Positions 1 through 8,911 of a DNA stretch of 26,232 bases are shown here, in pieces. Position 1 is the first letter of the stretch. Every line of letters starts with the position of its first letter. The notes beneath the pieces are model-generated. The model made no database searches and was not told the DNA's origin. It saw nothing but the letters and a program-made list of their open reading frames with translations. The stretch comes from Pelargonium cotyledonis. Its lineage: Eukaryota; Streptophyta; Magnoliopsida; Geraniales; Geraniaceae. A program made the position numbers and the translations under genes. The stretch is taken from NCBI GenBank assembly GCA_036897625.1, contig JAYMTA010000598.1, positions 1 to 26,232 of the forward strand, read 5' to 3'.

Positions 1-593
1 GGCACATGTGCGGCCACCACCTATTTCTAACGACAGTATCCGCATCATCAGCCCCGTCGATTTCGGTGATAGACTCGTCGCCTCGGTGCGTACTCGACTG
101 GGTCGACTCGGAGTTCGAACAAATTGACGATAAAAAATACGACGACGTTTCAGTTTCGGTTTCAGCGAAAGAGAGAATCGGTAAATTAGTTAAAAAAGGA
201 GGGGCAAATTGGAAATTCGAATCGGACGGTTGGGTCACGGTACGGACCCGGGATTGTGGGGCCGATGAGACGGAAGGGACATGTATGGAATTTCAGGATT
301 CTTCAAGGGCAGAAGAGGAAATTGAGAGTGGGAGGGCAAAATGGGAACATTCGAATTGTGAAAAATTGGGATTTTACAGATATTGTAATTTCTTAGTACC
401 CATTTCGGTGTTTTACTGTTATAATTACAATCATTTTTCCACACGTAAATGTAATTCTTTTGCTTATTTAAATTCATTTCTCTTTAAACTTTTTATAAGA
501 AATTTCTGTTGCATATCATTTATAGGTACACATAAATTCCTGATTTTGTGTAAATCTCAAATTGGCAAACAAAATTTTAACTACATAATCTAA
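1..593 (+). CDS. Unidentified gene, probable 3' coding part
   Basis: A plus-strand frame is open from the window edge to a TAA at 591-593. The first 350 or so bases are fairly GC-rich and CpG-containing, like an exon, and encode an acidic, Ser-rich stretch with the segment KERIGKLVKKGGANWKFESD near 175-233. From about 360 the DNA becomes strongly AT-rich and the peptide becomes Phe/Asn/Tyr-rich, so the second half may be 3' UTR or intron that stays open by chance. An ATG lies at 6-8, but the frame is also open upstream of it, so the true start may lie outside the window. I recognise no family. It would be convergent with ZPR1, whose stop is at 642-644, leaving less than 50 bases between the two reading frames. 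Confidence 0.35.
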   Translation, partial: HMCGHHLFLTTVSASSAPSISVIDSSPRCVLDWVDSEFEQIDDKKYDDVSVSVSAKERIGKLVKKGGANWKFESDGWVTVRTRDCGADETEGTCMEFQDSSRAEEEIESGRAKWEHSNCEKLGFYRYCNFLVPISVFYCYNYNHFSTRKCNSFAYLNSFLFKLFIRNFCCISFIGTHKFLILCKSQIGKQNFNYII

Positions 594-641
594 AAATTTG
601 GATTTTAAGTGACAAAAACTTAGAAATGAAATAAACAAAGA

Positions 642-3600
642 CTATTCCTTTTCTGTCCTTTCTGTTGAGTCCATGGAGTTATAAGCAGCATCTGCAGAAG
701 ATGTATCTATATCATTCAGACCCAGTTCTTCATTCTGCTCCCATGACCTCTCGTACTCTTCGACTGGAAATAAAAACACATTTAGTCGAGAAAGATATAT
801 ATATATATAAGGTAACAGTAGAGACTTACATATTAACTGATGGTCATCTTTAATATCATCGGTTGCCGGAGAGATGAAAGAATTGGCTAATGCATCATCC
901 AGAATTAAAGTCCAGGGCTCTTCCATACTCAGAAGCTGCAATATTTGAAGTTGGAATAAGGTTATGTGAAGTAAGATCGTTCTATGAAGCCCCGCTTCGG
1001 CAAAAGATGACATTAGTCAAAAATAAAATCATGTTTATCACCAAATAGTCGAAAAATACAAGAAGCTTCTCGAATTGTTACCTTGGTAAATTTTGCCCTG
1101 AAGTCTATCCACTTGTTTTTCTTGCATTCTTCAAGACTATCCCCAAAAGTAAATCCATGCACTCTTGCAAGGTCTGCAAAAGTAAAACATAAAGCATTAC
1201 TCATCAAACATTTTCCTAAAACCCGTTATTATTAATGATATTCGTTCTGTTTCGTCCCTGTGGCTCATCTGCTTGGTAGGTCGTCTGATTTAGTGTCGGG
1301 CTTGTCAGTGTGATTCGGGGATCAATGTTTAATTTTAATACCCTTAGCTTCTTTTTTATCTGCTGATCTGCTAGCCTAATATTATCAGACTTTTCTGGTT
1401 TAAAAAAAAAAACAAAAAATACAAAGATTGACCCAGAAGTTACAAGGACTCTAAACCGATGTTTTTACAACCGGCCCAGTTGGATACACTGGTTCTACCG
1501 GGACCAATGTCATGTGAACCAAAATATGAATTTCAAGATGCAACAGGAATACAAAAAACACATTTACGAAAATAAATAACTTCGATAATCTAATTTAGGA
1601 GAGAGAACAAAAAGATTACATGATAGAACATCCTTTCATTAAGTTTACCGATCTCCCAAACTTATCTTCCACTGAGTTGACAATTGAAAGAAACACAAAG
1701 CTTCTACTTTCTCTTTGCTTATCTTTATTTGCAACCCAGAATGATTCAGAACCAGCCGGGTGTGTTAAGACTGGTCCATTAATACCCATATCAATATCTT
1801 TAAACAAACGAGAAACAGAATATTAACAAATCACAACCTAAAAAAGGGAAGGTAAGAACTCGTACTTACTTTCACTTATTTTTGTTATTAACCCTTCAAC
1901 AGTGGTGACAACTCCCCCCAGGGTGCCACTAGAAAGCTCCAGTTCAAGCTCCGGGACTTTCACGCTAGCAGTATCTGACTGACATACACCACAAGGTTTT
2001 GAGATCAGACATTTGAGAGTGAGAGTGACAATAACGATTTCCTAAAGTTGATTGGTTCACCAGAAGGAAAATGTAGAAAAAGAAACACAACAAACTCAGT
2101 AATGATGATACCATTGAAACAGTTGTCTTGAGGAATAACTTAATTGGATATACTTCAATCAAAGAAAGTTAAACCATTCAGCTATGAAGTAAAGGCACTC
2201 CTATGAGGACCCACCAATACTGGGAACTGGTACTTCTGGGTATGTACACAAGTTAAATGAACAGTTTTAATTTTGGGTACTTTATGTACGACTTTGGTAT
2301 GGACAAAATAAAATGTGGGTACCAAAGAATAAGTATATAATGTAACTTTGCAGTTACATTTTTTTAATAAAAATGAATAAATCAAATCATCTGTAATCTT
2401 GGAATAAGAAAACACTCATATTAATATTGTCATACTCATAAGAAAATTACTGAGTTAATGCACATTGCAGAGCAGTCCGCATCCTTGAGGTAACTCTTGC
2501 CATATGTTGCATTTCAAATTTGTGGACCTTAATATTTAAATATCAAAAGATGGTATTGGATATGGAAATTGTTGTTAATCATCAGAGATTATATAATTGA
2601 AAATTTATACATGCGTATTTTTAATTACAAGTACCCCTCTACCTAAGATTTTTGGAAAATAGTCATACCAACCGACGTACCACGTACTCTTGTAAGAATC
2701 ACTATCCAATGCAAATTAAACCAAATGAGGCAAAAGACACCAATGAAAAATGTGTTGAGGAAATTTAAAGTCATTACAAAATAGAGCACATAAAAGACTG
2801 AAATCTAGTTATGATAACAAACCTTTATTACATCACGGCTCAAATCTTTAATGTTCTTCACACACAATGTAATGCTCTTCCCTTTCTCTGGAATTCGCCC
2901 ACCAGGCTTCAACTGCATATGGATGTGCACAATGAGCTCATGAAACCAACAAATGAAGAGACAGTATTAAGCAAATAGCTACAGACCTCAGAATTGCGGT
3001 AACCACAACCATCACAAGAGGATGCCATGACAATTACTTCTTGGAAGTATGGAATATCTGCATACTGTTAAGCTCAACACAGTTCAAAGCTAAATAATAC
3101 TGAGCTTTAGACAAATACAGATAATTGAAAGTAAACATAAAAAGTTCAAGATTTCAGATGATCTAGCTAAAATAATTCCTCATACATCATTGGAGATCTG
3201 GACATATGCACACTAAAGTTAACATTCCAAAAGAAGCTATGAAGCAGGATAAGAGTAAACTGAATCTCCAAATTAGGCGAAATTGTCACTATGAATTAAC
3301 ACCAAAGTAGGGTCATAGTTCCATTTACAACCGGCATGGAAGTCTAGGTACTGCACCAATCCCTTATGACGATTTTGCTTGGCAAGAATGAGAACTAAGA
3401 TATACCACGCATTTTACATGGCACCCTTCATCAACTGATTGAAAACAACTTTAAATGGTACTGGAGTATATTAAATCACCTTCTATAGATACCACGGTTG
3501 AAAAAACAAAATGACACGCTACCATCTTGTTACCACTAAATACTTCAAGGGAGTCTACAGATGTACAAAGGATACTGGTGACATACATTCGAGTCTCACA

Positions 3601-6600
3601 CCCAGCAGCACAAGCTCCACATGTTGATGGGAAAGTCATCACCTGGCAAAAACCAGACAGGTATGAACTATGTGGATTATGGATAGTGAGGAACCATACT
3701 GAATTTCCGTAAGAAAATAATAACACTTCCACACCTCTTCTGGTGCAGAGTACCGAAAGAGAGCTTCAGCAACTTCTGCACTGTTACTTTGGGCAATTGC
3801 CCGATGACCAGCAGCTGCACCAACCAATCCATGTGGTTCTCTTTTTGTTTCAAAAGGAGCATCCCTCCTTTCCCTAGTAGATGATCCATCACAAGGTTCT
3901 CTTATAGTTGATGGGTCAACCTGGTAACCAAGTATTGCCTGCTGCTCTGGAGTTCGCTCATAGAACTTGATAGTCAACAATGGGTCAGGAGATGGTGCAC
4001 ACCTATTCACATGAAATTATACCCATCACAAAGAAAAACAAAGCAAGTGGTTCGCAAATTAGAAGAAACAATAGCTAGGCTTCTGTTGAGAAATCACAAC
4101 AAAATTATATACATATATATAACTCAAATGCATTCTCTAATTGTGCCAACTACCATGTATTCTCTTCTTCTATACTCCATTCTTTCTTTCCTTTCTTATA
4201 ATCGGTGAGAGGAGAATCTATTGTTTATCTGATCATAATGATTTTCCATTTCAAGTTGTTAACCATCCATCCCACTTAAGCGACGGGGCGTATAAAAACT
4301 AATGCTTACGGGTTTTCAACGAAGCTGTTTCCAGCAGGGTCATCCAGAACAAAGGTGAAGGGTGAACTCCCCGTTGCACATCCTTTCAATTTCAACAAAA
4401 ATTGATCTATTGCTTCAGCAGTCTGAGGATCCACTTTCTGCAAAACCCGTATGGTTTAGTACAATGTACTAACTAAGGATAATGTCGTTTGATATTATAT
4501 GACAATGGATAGTGTTACCTTGCGTTCTTCTTGGAGGGCCTGCAACTCATCGCCCGCACGCATTAATATCCCTTCCACCTAGAATAAGTATAACAGATCA
4601 TATAACATTGCTAAAAGAGACCTAGAAGGTGGGGAGAGCGACAATGTAGACAAGCTGTGTACTACCCATGAGCATGCAAAGTACTACTAATTGTTTTTTC
4701 TCATTGAGTATTAGTATGAACCTAAGTTACATACTTCCCTTTTTATGACCTATTTTACATTGAAACCGTTAGTTCATAATAAAGCATTAAGAGAATGCTT
4801 AACTTCTCATAAAATAAAATAAAACAAGTGGAAGATATTCTTCTCATCAACTTCTTTTCCATCTTTCTTCCAAGTGTCCAATTTTACCTATCTATTCCCA
4901 AATTGTTTTACATAGTTTTGTATAGTTTATTTAGTGATATTGTGGTCACCATAAGCAGTCACTTGTAGTTAGTATTAACAGCTACAAAAGAAATTAAAAA
5001 TTTATGGGTAGGATCTGGATGAATTACTGTTGATAGTGATCCACGCTGAGCCTCAGGAGGAATCTCAAAATCAAGTTCAGGTATCTGCAAACATATCAGA
5101 TGGTAAAATTTAGTGCTCACACTTTGGAACCTATAAAATAATCTGGTTTTATAACCTCCCCACTAAAAATAATAAAAATAAAGAAAGAAAAAGAATTAAA
5201 GTGATTTACTACCTTAATAGTGGCAAACTCAGACTTCACTACTTGGCGATTGAGTGTCTGAAACAAGAACACTGGTCAGTCTGGTAAAGTAGTATCACAT
5301 CTTTGCTTAAAAGAAAAATACAAGTTTTCCTACTTGATTGAGTACAAAGTATCCAAAAAGCAAAACTAATTGGTTCGGAAAAGAGGATCATCAATAGCAA
5401 ATTTATATTCAGAGAAGGCAGTTTGTTATACTTCTGAGAATGGACATAGCTTGGAGGCTAAGAAACGTAAGTTAACATAAAAAATATATATATAAAGTTG
5501 TTTCATGATATTTATTCCAGTAGACACAACCTTCTGATCACCTGAGGGGATCTTAAGACTGTAGTGACACCCCCTGGGTTGGAGCTCACCAGCAAACTGA
5601 ACTTCGTTATTCCTATAACAGAAATTAAATAAAGAAAGGAACAAACAAAAAACGAATAACAAACTGAACCGTAAAAGGAACAAATTATGTATTACCAAAG
5701 AAGACTTTCAATTCTAGAGGGAATTAATTATTTACCTCTCGCTGCAATGTGGACATTCAAAGGCCGATAACAAAATCTGCAAGAGCAACATTAAAATACA
5801 AAGTAAAAACATTGCTTACAATGGATTAACCAACTTACTTAATACAACAGATGATTTTTTAAAATAAAAAATTAGAAAGGAAGGAAAGAAACTGAATAAA
5901 AATGATGAGTAAAAAGAGTCGTACCTGTCTGAAGTGTGGAATTGAAGTCAGAAGAAACCGTGAGATGCCCTGTTTACAATATTCAATACTGTGAAATAAG
6001 TTGGCGAGGATGGATAACTACAGAAATAATTAAGCTTAGCCACATCCCTGTCACAAACATCTATATAACATGAAGAATATACCATGTACAATCACAGGTA
6101 AAAACTCCTCATTACAGGCTTACAATTTGTGACAAACAAGCACCAAATATTGAAAGTCTCGGGACAGTTTTTTTCCAGCTTATAGTTCTTAGGGAAAATT
6201 ACATGACGCACCCTTGAACTTGTCACTTAAAACACTGGGCTACCCTATACTTTTTTTTCATAACGTTAGACTACCCTGTACATTTTATCAAATCATTCCG
6301 TCACACTCTCTCATCAAATACATCGCACACGACTTTATAAAAAAATTAAAATACCAATTTTACCCTCACAGTGTTATAAACACTATCAAAATCAATTCCT
6401 ACCTGAAAGACATTTAGTACCAGGTAATATATGGTTACAAAACAATCTCAACTGTCAGCTTCCATTTCATTGCAATTTCAATCATCAACCAGCCATAACA
6501 ATGCAAAACCCTGCCACTATTACTCTCTAACACATAAGAGCACAAAACTAATTACCTTCATTCATCATGTTATTTAAGGTGATGGTTGAGACACCAAAAA

Positions 6601-6804
6601 CATAAATTCAAGCCCATTTAGAAAGCGAAAAGGAAAAAATGAAGCACAAACTAATCGTATAATCTTATAATAAAGAATACATACGTTTTCACCGCAGCGC
6701 ATACAGAGGCTCTCGACATGGTAGAGAGGAGCTTCGGAGACGTCGGCGGAAACGGCTTCAACCACGGACCTCACATCCACGATTTGCTCTTTGTTTGATT
6801 CCAT
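642..6804 (-). CDS. ZPR1: ZPR1-type zinc finger protein, 16 coding exons, 500 aa
   Basis: This is an intact member of the ZPR1 family. Known relatives bind translation elongation factor eEF1A and shuttle between cytoplasm and nucleus. Exons in transcript order: 6685-6804, 5925-5969, 5736-5776, 5531-5612, 5213-5257, 5028-5084, 4519-4578, 4310-4437, 3735-4002, 3576-3642, 2987-3057, 2823-2912, 1870-1978, 1082-1173, 830-935, 642-763. All have GT/AG borders and sum to 1503 nt. Zinc finger 1 is C34-x2-C37-x25-C63-x2-C66, and zinc finger 2 is C290-x2-C293-x25-C319-x2-C322. Each is followed by a conserved ZPR1 segment, such as [15 protein letters not shown] after the first and KVPELELEL and [12 protein letters not shown] after the second. 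The ATG at 6802-6804 begins the first frame that runs into finger 1. The C-terminus is acidic ([19 protein letters not shown]). Length fits plant ZPR1 proteins of roughly 490-500 aa. The intron 4 donor (AAG|gttgtg) was chosen by frame and family spacing; another GT lies 3 bases further on. Confidence 0.93.
1236..1417 (+). repeat. Possible A-tailed SINE-like remnant in ZPR1 intron 13
   Basis: Within the 696-bp intron 1174-1869 there is a stretch that ends in an A-rich tail (about 1400-1417). It contains a tRNA-like stretch TGGCTCATCTGCTTGGTAGG around 1260-1279 that weakly resembles an A box and D-arm. The B box is poor and I found no target-site duplication. It could simply be intron sequence with an A run. 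Confidence 0.25.
2340..2359. repeat. Perfect 8-bp inverted repeat in ZPR1 intron 12
   Basis: ATGTAACT, loop TTGC, AGTTACAT. It lies in the large intron 1979-2822, inside a stretch (about 2220-2345) with several spaced GGGTAC/GTAC words. The surroundings look like an old repetitive insertion, but no termini could be fixed. Confidence 0.4.
6190..6420. repeat. Plant repeat remnant in ZPR1 intron 1
   Basis: Starting with GGGAAAATTACATGACGCAC, this stretch has the look of the common dispersed plant repeats that begin GGGTAAATTACA and continue with CCCTTGAACTT-like words. It contains a loose internal duplication: CTACCCTATAC near 6239 and CTACCCTGTAC near 6271. It lies within intron 5970-6684. The assignment is from memory of repeat style only; the boundaries are approximate. 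Confidence 0.3.
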
Positions 6805-7160
6805 TTTTTTAAAGAGCGTTTAGCTAGGGTTCGAGTTCGTGCTAGTCTGAAATGAAGCAAAGGGAGGCGGAACAAGTGGCGTTAGAGAAGAGAACATACC
6901 AGAAAGAATGTGTTAGAGAGTAAGAGAGAGAGTGTGAAGACCGGCGTACCTGACGCGGTTGCCGGAGTTCGCGGTGGTGTCGCGGCTGGAGGCGGCGAGG
7001 TCTGGCCAACGTTGCTCCTCGACGACGACGTATCCTTTGCTGGGTTTCCAACGGCAGAAACGGCTTGAGGAATTGAAGAAGACGAAGTCAAAGGAGTACA
7101 AAAAAATTGCCCTATAAGGGCTGCGATCAAGTGCTGCAGAGTATACGGTGCATCCTAACA
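6805..7160 (-). promoter_or_regulatory. ZPR1 5' leader and proximal promoter, with probable leader intron
   Basis: The GC-rich stretch just upstream of the ZPR1 ATG is open in several frames but none joins the ZPR1 frame. On the minus strand, CAG|gtacgcc at 6950/6949 and ttcatttcag|ACTAG at 6847/6846 are good splice sites for a 103-bp intron (6847-6949). Its interior is CT-rich on the minus strand. After splicing, the leader meets a stop (ACTAGC) in one frame and stays out of phase in another, so I read this as 5' UTR rather than coding. Transcription start and TATA box were not identified. Confidence 0.5.
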
Positions 7161-8600
7161 CACAAAAATTAAAATCAAAATTGTAGTGGCTCCTCGAAAA
7201 GTTAGTTCAAAATTTCATAGTGAGCTGCGAAACTTACTGTATGGCAATACCGATAAATCAATATTGATTGCAAAGATTGAGAAATCAATGTCCTATATGG
7301 AGATGACTACTTCCGCGACCTCAATATTTGTATTCACTGGAGTTTTAGAGAATGTGGTAAATTACAAAATATACTTTCCATACTTTTCATCAAATTACGG
7401 TTTCAAGAGTTGTCAATTTGTGTATATGTAATTTTGGTTGTAGCTAATGTTGAGTGTTTGATATGTTTTGAGAAAATATGGGAGAGATGGTGTATATATA
7501 GAGAGAGAGAAGAGGGTCTTGGTGACTGGGGGAACAAAAATATTGATATTGCCTAGTTATGAAGTTTTTGCATTAAATAATCCTTACTAATTATTTGATC
7601 GAGTGTTGCACCAAAATTCACATGTAAATCATAACTTGCAATCTTTAGAGCCCGCATCCTCCTTAGGTAGGGTCGGAATAGGCCAATTCATCTCACGATC
7701 CGATTTGTCACTTCTAGTTGGTACCTTGTTTTCATCGATAAGACAATATGAAGTTGAGCCATGCTATTATAACTCAGGAAATGTCATTGATAATTGTGCA
7801 AACCCATAAAGTATCATTCATTGGTTCAATCTATTCTAAGTTTGTCGCCTCTTACGAGCCATATCACCTCGGTCTTGTACGAGCTCATGGTCAATGGCCT
7901 TTTACACGTGAAAACCCACTAAACAAGTTTGTAGATTGTGCTTGCTCTGTTCGATTCACTATTTTCATTTGTTTAGTGGACCGCTTTACTAATCTGTTTG
8001 ACATATTATCACAGCTCAACGAGATATTTGATCCGACCGATTGACTAATGTCTTTCGTGTAAAATGGTCATTTGCTTGCAAGTATTTAACGGTGAACAAT
8101 TTGTCACTCTCCAACACCATCTGAAGTGGATAACATATCAAGCTTTTACAATGAAATAATATTTATATATGATATTTGAAACATATAGAAACTTTTGAAT
8201 GAAGAAATGTCTTGCTGGTGCTGTTACTTGTTGGACCATCACTATAAGACGAGTCACAACTCACCACTTTTATGACAATATTTAATATTTTAATTAGTTT
8301 CTTTGAATTAAAAATGAAAAGTTATAAAGTTCATTATGCCATTATATATTTATAATAATTTCCTTAAACAAAATTAATTACTATCGCTGTTGGTGCGTTG
8401 GAACTGCGTGAGTGGGACGAGCTCTCAGATTTAATTCCCACTTAACATACTTGTGAGAGAGATATAAGAAATCATTAGCCCTGTGATCAAGACTCGAATG
8501 AGAATTAGTCTGGATATGGTCAAATGACTTAAATGTGTCTATCGCAAAAGTACGAGTCTGCTCAAAAAAGCCACGGTTTAAACCAAAAAAAAATTAATTA
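7161..8600. other. Divergent intergenic interval, no supported gene
   Basis: This AT-rich spacer lies between the ZPR1 leader and the clathrin promoter. Plus-strand frames at 7186-7431, 7603-7809 and 7748-8044 are open. The first has no ATG at its start and only looks exon-like because a GTAAAT follows GAGAATGTG at 7357. The latter two overlap in different frames and resemble no family I know. A TA/GA microsatellite lies at about 7491-7514. From 8150 to 8380 the sequence is very AT-rich with no structure I can name. Confidence 0.5.
8395..8590 (+). repeat. Possible SINE-like remnant
   Basis: This stretch stands out from its AT-rich surroundings by base composition. It includes TTGGTGCGTTGGAACTGCGT followed by a degenerate B-box-like AGATTTAATTCCCACTT near 8427-8443, and ends near an A run at 8583-8592. 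This is the general layout of a tRNA-derived plant SINE, but both boxes are poor and no target-site duplication was found. Confidence 0.25.
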
Positions 8601-8699
8601 CCATACTAGATCTACCAAAAAAAATACTATGCTAATACTTAACAGCATCTTACCCGCAATGCCAGGTTGTACATTAGAATAACACATGACTTTGACAAT

Positions 8700-8911
8700 A
8701 CTTTTCCAACTGTACAAGTACATAGAGCGCACTTATTTAATAAATTTCCCGAAATTCGCATCTAAATAACCATTAATCGTCTCATTCTTCTCCAGATCTG
8801 CTCTTGCTCTCTCTCGGAGAGCACTCGTCTCTGCGATCTCATTTTTCTGCAGAGCCAAAACCTAGACGCTCAAATCTCTCTCCTCCGATCTTCTACTCCA
8901 CACACGTCGCC
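8700..8911 (+). promoter_or_regulatory. Clathrin heavy chain core promoter and 5' leader
   Basis: A weak AT-rich TATA-like element (TTATTTAATAAATT, about 8733-8746) is followed by a pyrimidine-rich leader with CTCTTGCTCTCTCTC near 8801-8815, typical of plant housekeeping genes. The start codon context is CGTCGCCATGGCC, with G at +4. The leader is open in frame with the clathrin start, but upstream it has only TTG and no ATG, so 8912 is the start. The transcription start is not determined. Confidence 0.4.

Noticed and set aside
797-811. TA microsatellites (also at about 4109, 5483 and 12701)
   Set aside because: Short simple repeats common in plant introns, with nothing to suggest function.
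3451-3732. Independent minus-strand gene at 3451-3732
   Set aside because: It contains ZPR1 exon 10 (3576-3642) with adjoining intron sequence read through.
6842-7161. Coding gene on the minus strand upstream of ZPR1 (three overlapping frames)
   Set aside because: The frames are GC-rich low-complexity Ser/Pro or Arg runs, the two longer ones start at non-ATG codons, and none joins ZPR1 in frame after the likely leader splice. They read better as 5' UTR.
7603-8044. Gene in the ZPR1/clathrin spacer
   Set aside because: The two open frames overlap in different phases, lack recognisable motifs and have no splice sites that join them convincingly.
8804-8911. N-terminal extension of clathrin from 8804
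   Set aside because: The extension starts at TTG, not ATG, and lies in the CT-rich leader. The ATG at 8912 has a strong context and matches the expected plant clathrin N-terminus.
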